Assembly: GCA_028284265.1 (NCBI GenBank)
Contig: JANQRZ010000006.1
Span: 1-64,000 of the forward strand
Origin: Rhodothermales bacterium
GTDB lineage: Bacteria; Bacteroidota; Rhodothermia; Rhodothermales; JANQRZ01
Direction: 5' to 3'
DNA: 64,000 nucleotides
Part shown: positions 30,847-40,687 of the stretch, in pieces
Position numbering within the stretch: the first letter of the stretch is position 1
Layout of the letters: every line of letters starts with the position of its first letter
Notes under the pieces: model-generated
Seen by the model: the letters and a program-made list of their open reading frames with translations, nothing else
Told to the model about the DNA's origin: nothing
The model's database searches: none
Position numbers and translations under genes: made by a program

Positions 30847-31494
30847 ATGACCGCAGGACCGAGCACCACCCAGCTTCTGCACGACGCGCGCGAGGGCGAC
30901 CGCGACGCGCTCGACCGGCTGTTCCCGCGCCTCTACGACGAATTGCGGCAACTGGCCCACGCCAAACTCCGCCGCCACCGTCCGAGCGAGACGCTCAACA
31001 CGACCGCGCTCGTCCACGAGGTGTACATCAAGCTGACGACCGGCGAGAATCCGAGCTTCACCGACCGGGTGCATTTCTTCGCGCTCGCGGCGCGGGCGAT
31101 GCGGTTTGTGCTGATCGGCTACGCACGCGAACAGGCGGCCCAGAAGCGCGGCGGCGGCCAGCCGCACCTCACCTTCAACGAAGCCCTCGGCACGACGCCG
31201 ACCCACGCGGACGCCGAGGCCGTGAACCTGCTAGCCCTCGACGACGCCCTCAATCAACTTGCACGCCTCAGCGAGCGGCTGGCCGAGGTCGTTGAGCTTC
31301 GGTTCTTCGGCGGGATGCAACATGAGGAGATCGCCGAGCACACGGGCCGCTCCCTCGCCACGGTCAAGCGGGACTGGCGGCGCGCCCGCGCTTGGCTCTA
31401 CCACACGATGCGCGAGCGCCCGGCAGACGCATCGCCCGATGACAGGTCAGGCACCGATGACACGTCGGACGCCGAAACTGCGAATGGAGGGTAA
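30847..31494 (+). CDS. ECF-type sigma factor (TIGR02999-like)
   Basis: TTQLLHDAREGDRDALDRLFPRLYDELRQLAHAKLRRHRPSETLNTTALVHEVYIKLTTGE...HFFALAARAMRFVLIGYAREQAAQKRGGG...LAEVVELRFFGGMQHEEIAEHTGRSLATVKRDWRRARAWLYHTM. Start at ATG 30847. Confidence 0.92.
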   Translation: MTAGPSTTQLLHDAREGDRDALDRLFPRLYDELRQLAHAKLRRHRPSETLNTTALVHEVYIKLTTGENPSFTDRVHFFALAARAMRFVLIGYAREQAAQKRGGGQPHLTFNEALGTTPTHADAEAVNLLALDDALNQLARLSERLAEVVELRFFGGMQHEEIAEHTGRSLATVKRDWRRARAWLYHTMRERPADASPDDRSGTDDTSDAETANGG

Positions 31495-31506
31495 ACCCCA
31501 TCGCCG

Positions 31507-33963
31507 ATGGAACCTCTCACACCTGAACGCTGGGCCGCGATCGACACCCTCTTCGAGCAAGCCCTCGACCGGCCGCCCGACGAGCGCACGGCCTTTCTGC
31601 GCGCCCGTTGCGGCGATGATCCCGCACTCTACCATGCTGTCATCGCCTTGCTCGACAGCGACTCCGAGGCCGAGCACGCACTCGGCGAAAGTGCGACGGC
31701 CTTCGCATCCCACCTGCTTGACGAGGCGACGGCTCGGCAAGAACGCGACCTCACGCCGGGTACACTCGTCGGAGCCTACCGCATCGAGGGCGAACTCGGA
31801 CGCGGAGGCATGGGCACCGTCTACCAAGCCACTCGCGCCGACGGGACCTTCGAGAAGCAGGTCGCCCTCAAACTCGTCAAGCGCGGCATGGACACCGACG
31901 AGGTCCTCCGCCGCTTCCGCTACGAGCGGCAGATCCTCGCCGGCCTCGACCATCCGCACATCGCCCGCCTCCTCGACGCCGGGGCCGCCGCGGACGGACG
32001 CCCGTTCCTCGTGATGGAGCGTGTCGCGGGCCAGCCGATCACGCACTATGCTGAAGCGCACGGCCTCGATGTGGAGACCCGCCTCGCACTCTTCGAGCAG
32101 GTGTGCGCGGCGGTCGCCTACGCGCACCGCCACCTCGTCGTCCACCGTGACCTGAAGCCGTCGAACATCCTCGTCTCCGACGACGGTGAGGTCAAGCTGC
32201 TCGACTTCGGCATCGCCCGACTGCTTGCTGACGAGGACGGCTCGGCGGACACGCCCGTGACACGGCCGCTGACGCAGGCGGGCCAACGCGTCCTGACGCC
32301 GGAGTACGCCGCGCCGGAGCAGGTGGCAGGCGCGACGGTGACGACGGCGACGGACGTGTACGCGCTCGGGGTGATTCTCTTCGAACTGCTCGTCGGACGC
32401 CGTCCAGTCCAACCCGGTGAGCGCCTCAGCGAAGCCGTGACCAGCGATGGGGACCGCCGGACACTGCGCGGCGACCTCGAAGTGCTCGTCGCCAAAGCCC
32501 TGCATGAAGACGCCGCCCGCCGCTACCCGACGGCCGAGGCGCTCGGCGAGGACTTGGTGCGGCTGCGCGAGGGGCGTCCGCTGGCTGCGCGCCCGGACTC
32601 GATCGGGTACCGGGCGCGGAAGTTTGTGGCTCGGCACCGGCTCGGCGTTGGAATCGGCACGGCGGTGCTGCTCACGGTGCTTGTCTTCGGTGCGGCGCTC
32701 GTGCGGCAGCAGCGCGAGACCGTCCGCGCCCTCGACCGGGCCGCGACGACAGCCACCTTCCTCGAAAGCCTTTTCGCCGCCGCCGACCCCTTCGCCGACA
32801 CGCGGCAGGACACGCTCCGCGTCCGCGACCTCCTCGACCCGGCGCTCGTCCGCGTGCAGGATGAGTTCGCCGACCAGCCCGAGACGCGCGCGGGCCTGCT
32901 CCACGTCATCGGCGAGACCTACCTCCGGCTCGGCCTCTATCCCGAGGCGGTGGAGCCGCTGCGCGAGGCGGTCTCGCTCCGGGAGCACGCCCCACCCGCT
33001 GAACACGCGGCAAGCCTCGCGGCCCTCGCCGCTGCGCTCCGCGAAACGGGAGCCACCGACGAAGCGGGCGAAGCTGCCCAGACTGCCCACCGCCTCGCCG
33101 AACAGGCCGGAGACCCTGCACTGCTGGCCCACACCGAACGCCAGCACGCCCTCGTGCTCATCGAGAGCTACCGCACCGACGAAGCCGAGGCCATTCTGCG
33201 GGCCTCGCTCGAACGCTTGGAAGCCAACGGAGCCGACGAGGCAGAGATCGTGGCGACCGAGGAGACCCTCGCCCGCGTGCTGACCAACGCCGGGCGCGTT
33301 ACCGAAGCCGAAGCGCTGTACCGGACAGCCCTTGACCGCTACGAGCGACTGTATGGAGCCGACGACCCGCGCCGCGTCGGCGTGCTGCGGCACCTCGCCT
33401 TTGCGCTGCTCATGACCGGACGGCTCGATGAGGCAGAGGCGACCGGAGCCGAGGCCGTCGCGGTCACACGGGCTACGCGGCCCGGCAGCGGCTCGCTCGC
33501 CACCCTCCTCGCTATCCACGGGGCCATCTTGCGCCGCCAAGGACGACTCGATGAAGCCGAGGCCACGCTCCGCGAGGCCGCCTCCCTCCCGCCCCGTCGC
33601 CCCGCCGACCGTGCCGTGCCCCTGGGCACCCTCGCTTCGCTACTGCACGACCGGGGCAACCTAGCAGGAGCCATCGACGCCCAGCAAGAATCAATGGATG
33701 TGCTCCGCGCCGACCGGGGGCTAGACGACCCCTCGGTGGCCTACAGCGCGGTCAAGTTGGCAGGCTTTCTCCGAGAGCAAGGCTCGTTCGAGCGGGCCGA
33801 GCAGCTCCTGCTCTCCGCCCGCGACGCGCTCGACGGGTCGGATCACGCCGAGCGGCATGGGGCACCGCCGGTCGCCTCCGCGCTCGTCGAGTTGTACGAG
33901 GCATGGGGTCGCCCCGACGAGGTCGCACGTTGGCAGGAGCAGGTCGAAGCCTCGGCAGACTAA
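31507..33963 (+). CDS. Transmembrane Ser/Thr protein kinase with C-terminal TPR region
   Basis: GELGRGGMGTVYQATRADGTFEKQVALKLVKRG; VVHRDLKPSNILVSDDGEVKLLDFGIARLL; TM GIGTAVLLTVLVFGAALV; TPR-like AEALYRTALDRYERLYGADDPRRV. Starts 12 nt after the sigma stop. Confidence 0.94.
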   Translation: MEPLTPERWAAIDTLFEQALDRPPDERTAFLRARCGDDPALYHAVIALLDSDSEAEHALGESATAFASHLLDEATARQERDLTPGTLVGAYRIEGELGRGGMGTVYQATRADGTFEKQVALKLVKRGMDTDEVLRRFRYERQILAGLDHPHIARLLDAGAAADGRPFLVMERVAGQPITHYAEAHGLDVETRLALFEQVCAAVAYAHRHLVVHRDLKPSNILVSDDGEVKLLDFGIARLLADEDGSADTPVTRPLTQAGQRVLTPEYAAPEQVAGATVTTATDVYALGVILFELLVGRRPVQPGERLSEAVTSDGDRRTLRGDLEVLVAKALHEDAARRYPTAEALGEDLVRLREGRPLAARPDSIGYRARKFVARHRLGVGIGTAVLLTVLVFGAALVRQQRETVRALDRAATTATFLESLFAAADPFADTRQDTLRVRDLLDPALVRVQDEFADQPETRAGLLHVIGETYLRLGLYPEAVEPLREAVSLREHAPPAEHAASLAALAAALRETGATDEAGEAAQTAHRLAEQAGDPALLAHTERQHALVLIESYRTDEAEAILRASLERLEANGADEAEIVATEETLARVLTNAGRVTEAEALYRTALDRYERLYGADDPRRVGVLRHLAFALLMTGRLDEAEATGAEAVAVTRATRPGSGSLATLLAIHGAILRRQGRLDEAEATLREAASLPPRRPADRAVPLGTLASLLHDRGNLAGAIDAQQESMDVLRADRGLDDPSVAYSAVKLAGFLREQGSFERAEQLLLSARDALDGSDHAERHGAPPVASALVELYEAWGRPDEVARWQEQVEASAD

Positions 33964-33983
33964 GACCGCGAGGCTCGGACGAC

Positions 33984-34019
33984 AGGCGGGCGGAGCACCT
34001 GAGGGTACCCCGCCCGCTT
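33984..34019. terminator. Terminator-like hairpin between convergent genes
   Basis: GCGGGCGG (33986-33993) / CCGCCCGC (34010-34017), flanked by further pairing bases, between the 33963 stop (+) and 34039 stop (-). Confidence 0.6.
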
Positions 34020-34038
34020 GGCCTCCACCACAAACGCC

Positions 34039-35961
34039 TTATCGCACGAGCGCGAGCCGCTGCGTCTCGACCGCACCGCTGTCGGTCGTCAGCCGCACGA
34101 GATACAAGCCACTCGGCAGATCCGTGGCATCCCACGTTGCCGTGTGGCGTCCGGCTTCTACCTCGCCGTTCACGAGCACGGCGACCTCGCGGCCCAGCAC
34201 ATCATAGACTGCCAGTTGGACGGTACCCGCGGCAGGCACCTCGAAGCCGAGCGTGGTCGCCGACGTGAATGGGTTGGGATAGGCCGCGTGGAGCGCGACG
34301 GCCTCCGGCGTGCCGCTCGTACTCGATGCGGTCAGCACCGACGCAGCTTCGTCCGTCACGGTCACATCAACGGGAGCGGCTTCCTCACCAGGCCGGTTGG
34401 AGCCCGTCTTCGAGAACACGAAACTGTCGAACGACACCATCTCGTCGGGATAGTCCCCGGCGTAGATCGAGACCCGGTAGCCGCCTCGGCTGGACGGCGC
34501 GCTGGCTGGCACGTTGAACTGGAGCGTCTTCGAGAACGACTGGTCCTCGTTGACCCGGACGAGCTGCGGCCCGAAGATGGTACCGTATGGACCGTTCGGG
34601 GTTGTGAGCGTAACCCAGACCTCGCCAGCGAAGCCGGGCGTGCTGAGGCCCGTGATCGTCGCCTCGAACTGCACCGTCCCGCCGGAGGCCGGAAGCGTCG
34701 AGGGGCTGAGGCGCTCGATCTCTACGTCGGCCCGCCGCGCGGTGGGCGAGGGGCCGATGAAGGCGATGGTGCCCCACGTCTCCGCGAGTACGCGGGCGTT
34801 GTTGCGGAGCACCTCGTCACCGGTCGGGACGCCTTGGAACAGCACGTCGGGATTGGACCAGTTGGGTCGGCGGGTGCAGCCGCTCGGGCAGTTGTAGGAC
34901 ATGATGGTCCGCCAAGCGTCTGGCTCGTAGTACTTGCCGTGCCCATACAGGAAGGGCGAGGTACTCGGATCGGCCTCGGGGTTGTGGCGCGCCCCTTGCA
35001 GATGCCCCAGCTCATGGCCGAAGGTGTAGTTGCCCGTCGCGCAGTTCTGCGCCGTCACCGCATACGAGTCCGTCGCATCCGAAGCGAGGATAGCCGAGGC
35101 GATGCCGCAGTAGAAACCGTCGCTCGTGATCATGTTGACGAGGTTGGCCCCGTAGGCTCCGCGCAGCGCATGGACCTCGTTGTACCAACTGTCTCTCGGG
35201 TTCTGAAGCCGTTCGAGGAGGGTGATCATATCCGCGCCTGCCTCACTCTGCTGGGTCTTGTAGGCGTAGGCTAGCACCGCTTCGAGGCCGAGGTTGCTGC
35301 GGTCGTAGCTGAGGTTGGTTTCGTCGAAGGCAAGCTGGATCAGGCCCAGGATGTCGGCCGACTCCTGATCGGCTTCGGGGGTGTAGGGCACCATAATGCG
35401 GATGGCGAAGCCGCCGCGCTCGCCGTCCATGATACCGTCGGGAAGGGCCTTCGGGGCGTACGGCTCGGTAGCCCAGTGCTCGGCGGCCTCAGCCTCAACG
35501 GTATCCCACTCCGGCGGATGGTCGTCTGGGAATTGGCTCTCGTCCACTTTCACGACGGCGTGCAGGCCGTCCGTCAGCGGACGTACCGAGTAGAGCTGTC
35601 CGTCCACGCGGACATTGCCGGTGAGCTGCCCTTGGCGTTCGACGAAAAGGGCAAAGGTGGCCTCGTCGTCGCTCTCAAAGCGATACGACGCTCCGTCCCC
35701 AAAGCGGCGCTCGACGCGGGTTCGGGTCAGCCGTACCTCGGCATCCAAGAGGTTGAAGGTGAGCGTCTCGGCATCGAGCGTGCTGAGATCGGGGACGACA
35801 AGGCGTGTCTCGGCGCTCGTGCGAAGGGTTTCGAGGTGATCGAGATAGGTGGCTTGCCGGGCGTTCAGGGTAGCCCCATCGGCGGAAGTAAAGAGCCGAG
35901 GCTGGGCAGTGGCAGGAAAGGCGAGGATGATCGCTAGCAGAAGAAACAGAGGGCGGTTCAT
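34039..35961 (-). CDS. Zinc metalloprotease (HExGHxxGxxH) with pre-CTD module and T9SS sorting domain
   Basis: TFGHELGHLQGARHNPEAD, C-term AYPNPFTSATTLGFEVPAAGTVQLAVYDVLGREVAVLVNGEVEAGRHTATWDATDLPSGLYLVRLTT; signal peptide MNRPLFLLLAIILAFPATAQ. Confidence 0.92.
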   Translation of the reverse strand: MNRPLFLLLAIILAFPATAQPRLFTSADGATLNARQATYLDHLETLRTSAETRLVVPDLSTLDAETLTFNLLDAEVRLTRTRVERRFGDGASYRFESDDEATFALFVERQGQLTGNVRVDGQLYSVRPLTDGLHAVVKVDESQFPDDHPPEWDTVEAEAAEHWATEPYAPKALPDGIMDGERGGFAIRIMVPYTPEADQESADILGLIQLAFDETNLSYDRSNLGLEAVLAYAYKTQQSEAGADMITLLERLQNPRDSWYNEVHALRGAYGANLVNMITSDGFYCGIASAILASDATDSYAVTAQNCATGNYTFGHELGHLQGARHNPEADPSTSPFLYGHGKYYEPDAWRTIMSYNCPSGCTRRPNWSNPDVLFQGVPTGDEVLRNNARVLAETWGTIAFIGPSPTARRADVEIERLSPSTLPASGGTVQFEATITGLSTPGFAGEVWVTLTTPNGPYGTIFGPQLVRVNEDQSFSKTLQFNVPASAPSSRGGYRVSIYAGDYPDEMVSFDSFVFSKTGSNRPGEEAAPVDVTVTDEAASVLTASSTSGTPEAVALHAAYPNPFTSATTLGFEVPAAGTVQLAVYDVLGREVAVLVNGEVEAGRHTATWDATDLPSGLYLVRLTTDSGAVETQRLALVR

Positions 35962-36000
35962 GGGACCAAGGGTTGGATGAAAAAGGATGCCCGAGGGGCG

Positions 36001-36040
36001 CTCTATTTCTCCATTCGGAATCCCGCCGCCGATCCGATCA
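36001..36040 (-). promoter_or_regulatory. Bipartite motif copy A, upstream of the metalloprotease
   Basis: Minus strand TGATCGGATC GGCGGCGG GATTCCGA ATGGAGAAATAGAG; motif 5' end 79 nt from ATG. Confidence 0.6.
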
Positions 36041-36053
36041 CCGCCCGGCCAAA

Positions 36054-37412
36054 TCAGTCGATTTCGTGCGCGTTTGGGGCGAGCCTAGTTTGCTCCTGCC
36101 CACCTCGGAAGACGGCCCGGATGGCGCGGGTGTGGCGGATGTCGTCCAGCGGGTTCTCATCAAGCAGCACCATGTCGGCCCACTTGCCGACTTCGAGGGT
36201 GCCGAGGTCGTCCTCCACGCCGAGCATGATGGCGGCGTTGCGCGTCGCCATCGGGATTAACTCAGCGGGCGTGAAGCCCATCGCCAGCAACTCCAGTTCC
36301 TCATGCACACTCAGGCCGGGAAAGATGAAGTCGTTGCCCATATCCGTCCCGACGACGAGGTTGAAGCCGCGCCGGTGTACCTCCTGCAGATCCTCGATCT
36401 GAAGCCGGAGAGCGGCATCGAGCGTCGGGTCTTCTAGCCCGAAAGCGTTGCGCAGAAAGGCCTGCGCTTCCTCTACCGTACGACTATCCCGCAGCCGAGC
36501 GATCTCGTCGGCGTCGAAGAGGCCAGTCGCCTCTACCTCATCGAGCCATTCGGGGTGGGCGGGGTATAAAAACATCTTGTCGATCATCAGGGTCGTGACC
36601 CACGACGGATCGCGCTCGCGTAGGCGCTCGATAAGCGCCTCGTCTTGCTCCCAGTCGATGTCCAAGCCCACAAAGTGGACGAAGTGGTCCACACCGGCTA
36701 CCTCGGCGACGCGGAGCCCTTCCATCGAACTGACGTGGGCGAACACCTCAATGCCGCGCGCATGGGCTGCCTGGACGAGAGCTGTGACGAACTCCACCGA
36801 GATCATCTCCACGAACGGCGGCGTCGGCCCGTCGTCGATAGTCACCTTGATGCCGACGATGGGCTGGTCCGCGACGGCCTCCACAATGCGCTCCGCGTCG
36901 CTAGCTTCGCGCATGTAGTAGACCGTTTCGCCCTCGACCCAATTGGGACTAGGGTACGTCTTGACCGGGTGCCGCCCCTCCATCGTGACGTGCTGGCTCG
37001 TGTGGAAGACGCGCGGCGAGGGGGTGTCGCCGCGCTCGGAGAGCGCTCGGGCGTGAGCCAGATTCTCCCGGCTTGCGATACTTCCACCCGTAATCAGGAT
37101 GGACGTGACGCCGTAGTGGATAAACCGAGGAAAGGTGCCCTCGCCCGGAAGCGGGTGCGTGTGTGCGTCGATGAGGCCGGGGATGAGGTACTGTCCGGTG
37201 GCCTCCACCACCGTCGCGGCGTCCTCGCGGAGGGGGCCGGTGGTGATGGCGGCCAGGCGTCCGTCTCGGACGAGCACGTTCGCGCCGGACTGTGCTGGTG
37301 CGCCGGTACCGTTGATGAGCGTCACGTTGGTGACAGCAAGATCGTAGGGCGGCGGCGACTCACCGACACACCCGACCAGCAAGGCGACAAGCAAGAGGGG
37401 TAAGCGTTTCAT
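36054..37412 (-). CDS. Amidohydrolase-family lipoprotein
   Basis: LLVALLVGCVGESPP lipobox; GQYLIPGLIDAHTHPLPGEG; VVGTDMGNDFIFPGLSVHEELELLAMGFTPAELIPMATRNAAIMLGVEDDLGTLEVGKWADMVLLDENPLDDI. Confidence 0.93.
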   Translation of the reverse strand: MKRLPLLLVALLVGCVGESPPPYDLAVTNVTLINGTGAPAQSGANVLVRDGRLAAITTGPLREDAATVVEATGQYLIPGLIDAHTHPLPGEGTFPRFIHYGVTSILITGGSIASRENLAHARALSERGDTPSPRVFHTSQHVTMEGRHPVKTYPSPNWVEGETVYYMREASDAERIVEAVADQPIVGIKVTIDDGPTPPFVEMISVEFVTALVQAAHARGIEVFAHVSSMEGLRVAEVAGVDHFVHFVGLDIDWEQDEALIERLRERDPSWVTTLMIDKMFLYPAHPEWLDEVEATGLFDADEIARLRDSRTVEEAQAFLRNAFGLEDPTLDAALRLQIEDLQEVHRRGFNLVVGTDMGNDFIFPGLSVHEELELLAMGFTPAELIPMATRNAAIMLGVEDDLGTLEVGKWADMVLLDENPLDDIRHTRAIRAVFRGGQEQTRLAPNAHEID

Positions 37413-37450
37413 ACGAGCGCGGAAGGTTAGCGGTACCCGTAATGCTAGCC

Positions 37451-37487
37451 CTCAGGAGGCTCAGCCGTCAACACCGAGCCTCCTGAG
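37451..37487 (-). terminator. Terminator-like hairpin 3' of the aminopeptidase gene
   Basis: Perfect 12-bp arms CTCAGGAGGCTC (37451-37462) / GAGCCTCCTGAG (37476-37487), 11 nt past the stop codon; no clear U-tract. Confidence 0.65.
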
Positions 37488-37498
37488 CCTGTATTCTG

Positions 37499-38674
37499 TT
37501 AGCGGGATGCGAGATCGCCGACGAGTTGCCCGTCGCGCACGACCACCTCGCCGTCAATCGTCACGGTCGCATTCGTCAGTTGGAAGCCGAACTCGCTCTG
37601 CGTGTCATTGGCCCCGCCGAGGTACGTGTTCCGTCCGATCTCCACCGTCACAACGCCCGCCCCAGCCCACGGCCGGAACTCGGCTCCGCCCTCTTCCATC
37701 GGTTGCAGCGCCGGATTCAAGCCAATGGCGAAGTAGCCGAGCCGGTCTTTCGGGCCGCTGTAGGGGCGCATCATGTCCTCGACGCACGCCTGCCCTTGGC
37801 TCGCCCGGAGGTTTTTCATCACGCCTTGCTCGAACGTGAACGAGGCGTCGCGCAGCGGCTCATCGTTGCACATCGCGCGGGGCACAACCACCCGTCCGTT
37901 CGCCGAGGTTTCGAGCGGGGCCACGTCCACCGCACCGCCGGGCAGCACTTCGTCGAGGTCGGTCAACGTACCGCTGGCGCGCTCAGCGTCGGAGATCACC
38001 CCATCGGCAGCGTAGACGCGCCGGTCACCGACAGCGAAGGTGAAGTCGGTGCCCGCAGGCGTCGTCACGCGCACTTCGCGCGCACCCCGGAGCTTATCGG
38101 AGAGACTCGACGCCTGAGCCGCGATCCGGTCGTAGTCGGCCCCGAGCGCAGCCCAGTGCAGGCGTTCGTACTGCGCCAGGTCGAGACGGCTCTCGCGGGC
38201 GTCGGACGCCGAGGGATAACGCACGCTAATGTTCCGGTTACGGGTGGCCTGCATCACCTCGACGAAGTCGGCATAGGCTTCACTGACGAGGGCGCGGCGC
38301 TCCGGTGCGACGTCTTTCCAAAACGTCTCGTCCTCCTGCGAGGGCAGATCGATGTACACGTCCGCCATCTCCCGAATGGCTTTTGCTGACGGGTCCTGCT
38401 GCTGGAGGTAGGCGTCGGGCTGTGCCCAGAATGCTTCGTTGGCGCGGTCGGTACTCAGCAGCAATCTCGGAAAAGCTCCGGCCTTTGTGACCTCGACAGC
38501 GAGGGCTTCCATGAGTGGGACGGTATGCTGTCCGCCCTCGATGACCACCACTTCCCCGGCCTCGATGCCAGCGGTGGTGTGGATGATGCGGTGGGCGAGC
38601 GCGTCAAGATTGTGCTGCGCCGAAGCGGTGGTCGCGCCAGCGAGCAGGACAAGGAAAAGCAGGATGCGTGTCAT
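37499..38674 (-). CDS. M29-like aminopeptidase, exported
   Basis: Signal peptide MTRILLFLVLLAGATTASAQ; GARE-VRVTTPAGTDFTFAVGDRRVYAADG; LDEVLPGGAVDVAPLETSANGRVVVPRA; PALQPMEEGGAEFRPWAGAGVVTVEIGRNTYLGGAND. Start at ATG 38674. Confidence 0.75.
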   Translation of the reverse strand: MTRILLFLVLLAGATTASAQHNLDALAHRIIHTTAGIEAGEVVVIEGGQHTVPLMEALAVEVTKAGAFPRLLLSTDRANEAFWAQPDAYLQQQDPSAKAIREMADVYIDLPSQEDETFWKDVAPERRALVSEAYADFVEVMQATRNRNISVRYPSASDARESRLDLAQYERLHWAALGADYDRIAAQASSLSDKLRGAREVRVTTPAGTDFTFAVGDRRVYAADGVISDAERASGTLTDLDEVLPGGAVDVAPLETSANGRVVVPRAMCNDEPLRDASFTFEQGVMKNLRASQGQACVEDMMRPYSGPKDRLGYFAIGLNPALQPMEEGGAEFRPWAGAGVVTVEIGRNTYLGGANDTQSEFGFQLTNATVTIDGEVVVRDGQLVGDLASR

Positions 38675-38717
38675 GGGTCTATAGGTTGTTGATTGGAGGG
38701 AGTAGGGATAGAGCGAG

Positions 38718-39932
38718 CTACAGAAGCGTGACGCGGCGACTGGCACCAAACGTCTCGCCCGCGACGCGGACGAGATAGGTGCCGGACGGCAGCCCCCGGC
38801 GTTCGAGGGTGAGCGTGTGCACCGCGCCCGTCGCGATAGGTCCGTCGAAGAGAAGTGCCACACGCCGACCTAGCAAATCGACCACCTCGGCGGTGACGTG
38901 CTGCGGGCGGTCCACCGAAAGCGAAAGTGCGGTGCGCTGCGTCATCGGGTTGGGCCACGCGGCGGAGAGCGTGTAGCCTACTTCGGGCGCAGCCTCCTCA
39001 CCGGAGACGGGCACGCAGTTGCCTAAAGCCCCAAACTGAGCGAGAAGGAGCACGCCGCCCTCGCCAGCCACGAGCCACCGATTGGAACTGAGCCGAGTGG
39101 CAGCGTAGAGCGTGGCCGTCGTGCCCGTGTCGAGGAAACACCACGTGTCGCCTCGGGTCTCCGACTTGATAACCAATCCGCCCTCGCCCACGGCGAGGAA
39201 ATCGAACGAGCGCTCGGCGAGATCATAGAGCGTGGCCGTTGTGCCACTGTTTCGAGGAGTCCACGTAAGGCCGTTGTCGTTGCTCTTGAGGACGAGACCG
39301 CCTTCCCCAACGGCCACCCAAACATCGCCCACCATGGCACCGACTGCGTGCAAGTTGGCGGTAGTGCCGCTCTCCACAGCCGCCCACGTCTCGGCCTGGA
39401 GCGTCGAGCGAAGGATTGTCCCCTCGTCCCCGACTGCAATGAACGTGTCGCCACGCAGGAAGGCATCGTTCAGCGAGGCGGTCGTGCCGCTCTCCTGTAT
39501 CACCCACGGCGGGATGGCATTGAACGAGGTCCGAATATCCCCCTCGCTCCCGAACGCTACGAGGCCGCCATTGTATCGCAGCACATAGTCCTGTGTAGTG
39601 TCGGGGATGTCGTGGTCAAACCAACTGGACCCATCGAAGGTGTGCCGCACGATGCCTGCCCGCCCACCGACATAGAATCGCTCGGAGCCGAGGGGATAGC
39701 GACTGAAGGAAACGAGGTCTGTGTCGGTTCCAGCGTCGAATGTGGTCCACGTTCCGAGGTCCGCCGAGGCACGAGCCACGAAACCATTCGTACCGACAAC
39801 CCACGGCGGCTCAACAAGCGCGCTCAGGGCGAGCAGGTCCTCTGTGGTGCCAAGGTCTACGACCTCCCACGTGGGCTGGGCGAGGGCGGGTGCGGCGAGA
39901 AGAAAAGCGAGGAGTAGCACGGAGCGTTTCAT
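38718..39932 (-). CDS. Ycf48/BNR-repeat-like protein with T9SS sorting domain
   Basis: Repeats of W..VESGTTANLHAVG..GD.WVAVGEGGLVLKS.D.G.TW; C-term AWPNPMTQRTALSLSVDRPQHVTAEVVDLLGRRVALLFDGPIATGAVHTLTLERRGLPSGTYLVRVAG. Confidence 0.87.
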   Translation of the reverse strand: MKRSVLLLAFLLAAPALAQPTWEVVDLGTTEDLLALSALVEPPWVVGTNGFVARASADLGTWTTFDAGTDTDLVSFSRYPLGSERFYVGGRAGIVRHTFDGSSWFDHDIPDTTQDYVLRYNGGLVAFGSEGDIRTSFNAIPPWVIQESGTTASLNDAFLRGDTFIAVGDEGTILRSTLQAETWAAVESGTTANLHAVGAMVGDVWVAVGEGGLVLKSNDNGLTWTPRNSGTTATLYDLAERSFDFLAVGEGGLVIKSETRGDTWCFLDTGTTATLYAATRLSSNRWLVAGEGGVLLLAQFGALGNCVPVSGEEAAPEVGYTLSAAWPNPMTQRTALSLSVDRPQHVTAEVVDLLGRRVALLFDGPIATGAVHTLTLERRGLPSGTYLVRVAGETFGASRRVTLL

Positions 39933-39957
39933 AGAATCGGGCGGATCGATGGAGGGC

Positions 39958-39997
39958 GTCTATCTCCTCTTTCGGAATCCCGGCCCGGATCCGATCA
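39958..39997 (-). promoter_or_regulatory. Bipartite motif copy B, between the BNR gene and the divergent sigma gene
   Basis: Minus strand TGATCGGATC CGGGCCGG GATTCCGA AAGAGGAGATAGAC; motif 5' end 65 nt from the BNR gene ATG. Confidence 0.6.
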
Positions 39998-40064
39998 TTG
40001 GCCTTCCGAAGCAGGTGGCAACGTCTTACATTATCAGACCGTTGCCCGGCCTCTCGCCTCTGCC

Positions 40065-40637
40065 ATGCCTGCTACCGATACGCTCGACCTCCTCCGTGCC
40101 GCCCGCGAAGGCGGCGACGGCGCTTCCGACCGTCTCTTCGAGCACGTCTACGGCGCGCTCCGCGACATCGCCCGCGCCCGACTCCGCCGGTTCCGCCCCG
40201 GCGAGACGCTCAACACGACGGCCCTCGTCCATGAAGCCTACCTCCGCCTCGTGGACCCGGAGCGGCTGACGCCCGAGGACCGGAGCCACTTCTTCGCCCT
40301 CGCCGCCCGCGCCATGCGGTTCGTCTTGGTGGACTATGCCCGCGAGCAGTCCGCCGCCAAGCGCGGCGGCGACGCCTCGGTGCTCCCGCTCGACGCGGTG
40401 CAGGCCGCCGCCGAGCAGCGCGCTGACGACCTCCTCGCCCTCGATGAAGCCCTCGAAACACTCCGCACCTACGACGAGCGCCTCGCCGAGATCGTCGAGT
40501 TGCGCTTCTTCGGCGGCTACACCTACGACGAGATCGCCGAAATCACAGGTCGCGCTGAGGTGACAGCCCGCCGCGACTGGGCACGCGCCCGCGCGTGGCT
40601 CCATCAGGCGCTCTACCCCGAGAAGATGGACCCGTGA
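40065..40637 (+). CDS. ECF-type sigma factor (TIGR02999-like)
   Basis: DTLDLLRAAREGGDGASDRLFEHVYGALRDIARARLRRFRPGETLNTTALVHEAYLRLVDPE...HFFALAARAMRFVLVDYAREQSAAKRGG...LAEIVELRFFGGYTYDEIAEITGRAEVTARRDWARARAWLHQ. Confidence 0.93.
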   Translation: MPATDTLDLLRAAREGGDGASDRLFEHVYGALRDIARARLRRFRPGETLNTTALVHEAYLRLVDPERLTPEDRSHFFALAARAMRFVLVDYAREQSAAKRGGDASVLPLDAVQAAAEQRADDLLALDEALETLRTYDERLAEIVELRFFGGYTYDEIAEITGRAEVTARRDWARARAWLHQALYPEKMDP

Positions 40638-40674
40638 TCGGATCGGCGGTGCGATTCCGATAGAAGGGTACACG
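40635..40674 (+). promoter_or_regulatory. Bipartite motif copy C, upstream of kinase 2
   Basis: TGATCGGATC GGCGGTGC GATTCCGA TAGAAGGGTACACG; motif 5' end 53 nt from ATG 40688; its TGA is the sigma stop codon. Confidence 0.6.
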
Positions 40675-40687
40675 CCACCCTGACGCC

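Noticed and set aside
31447-33540. 697-aa minus-strand ORF opposite the kinase
   Set aside because: Antisense to HRDLKPSN/DFG-containing kinase; composition artefact
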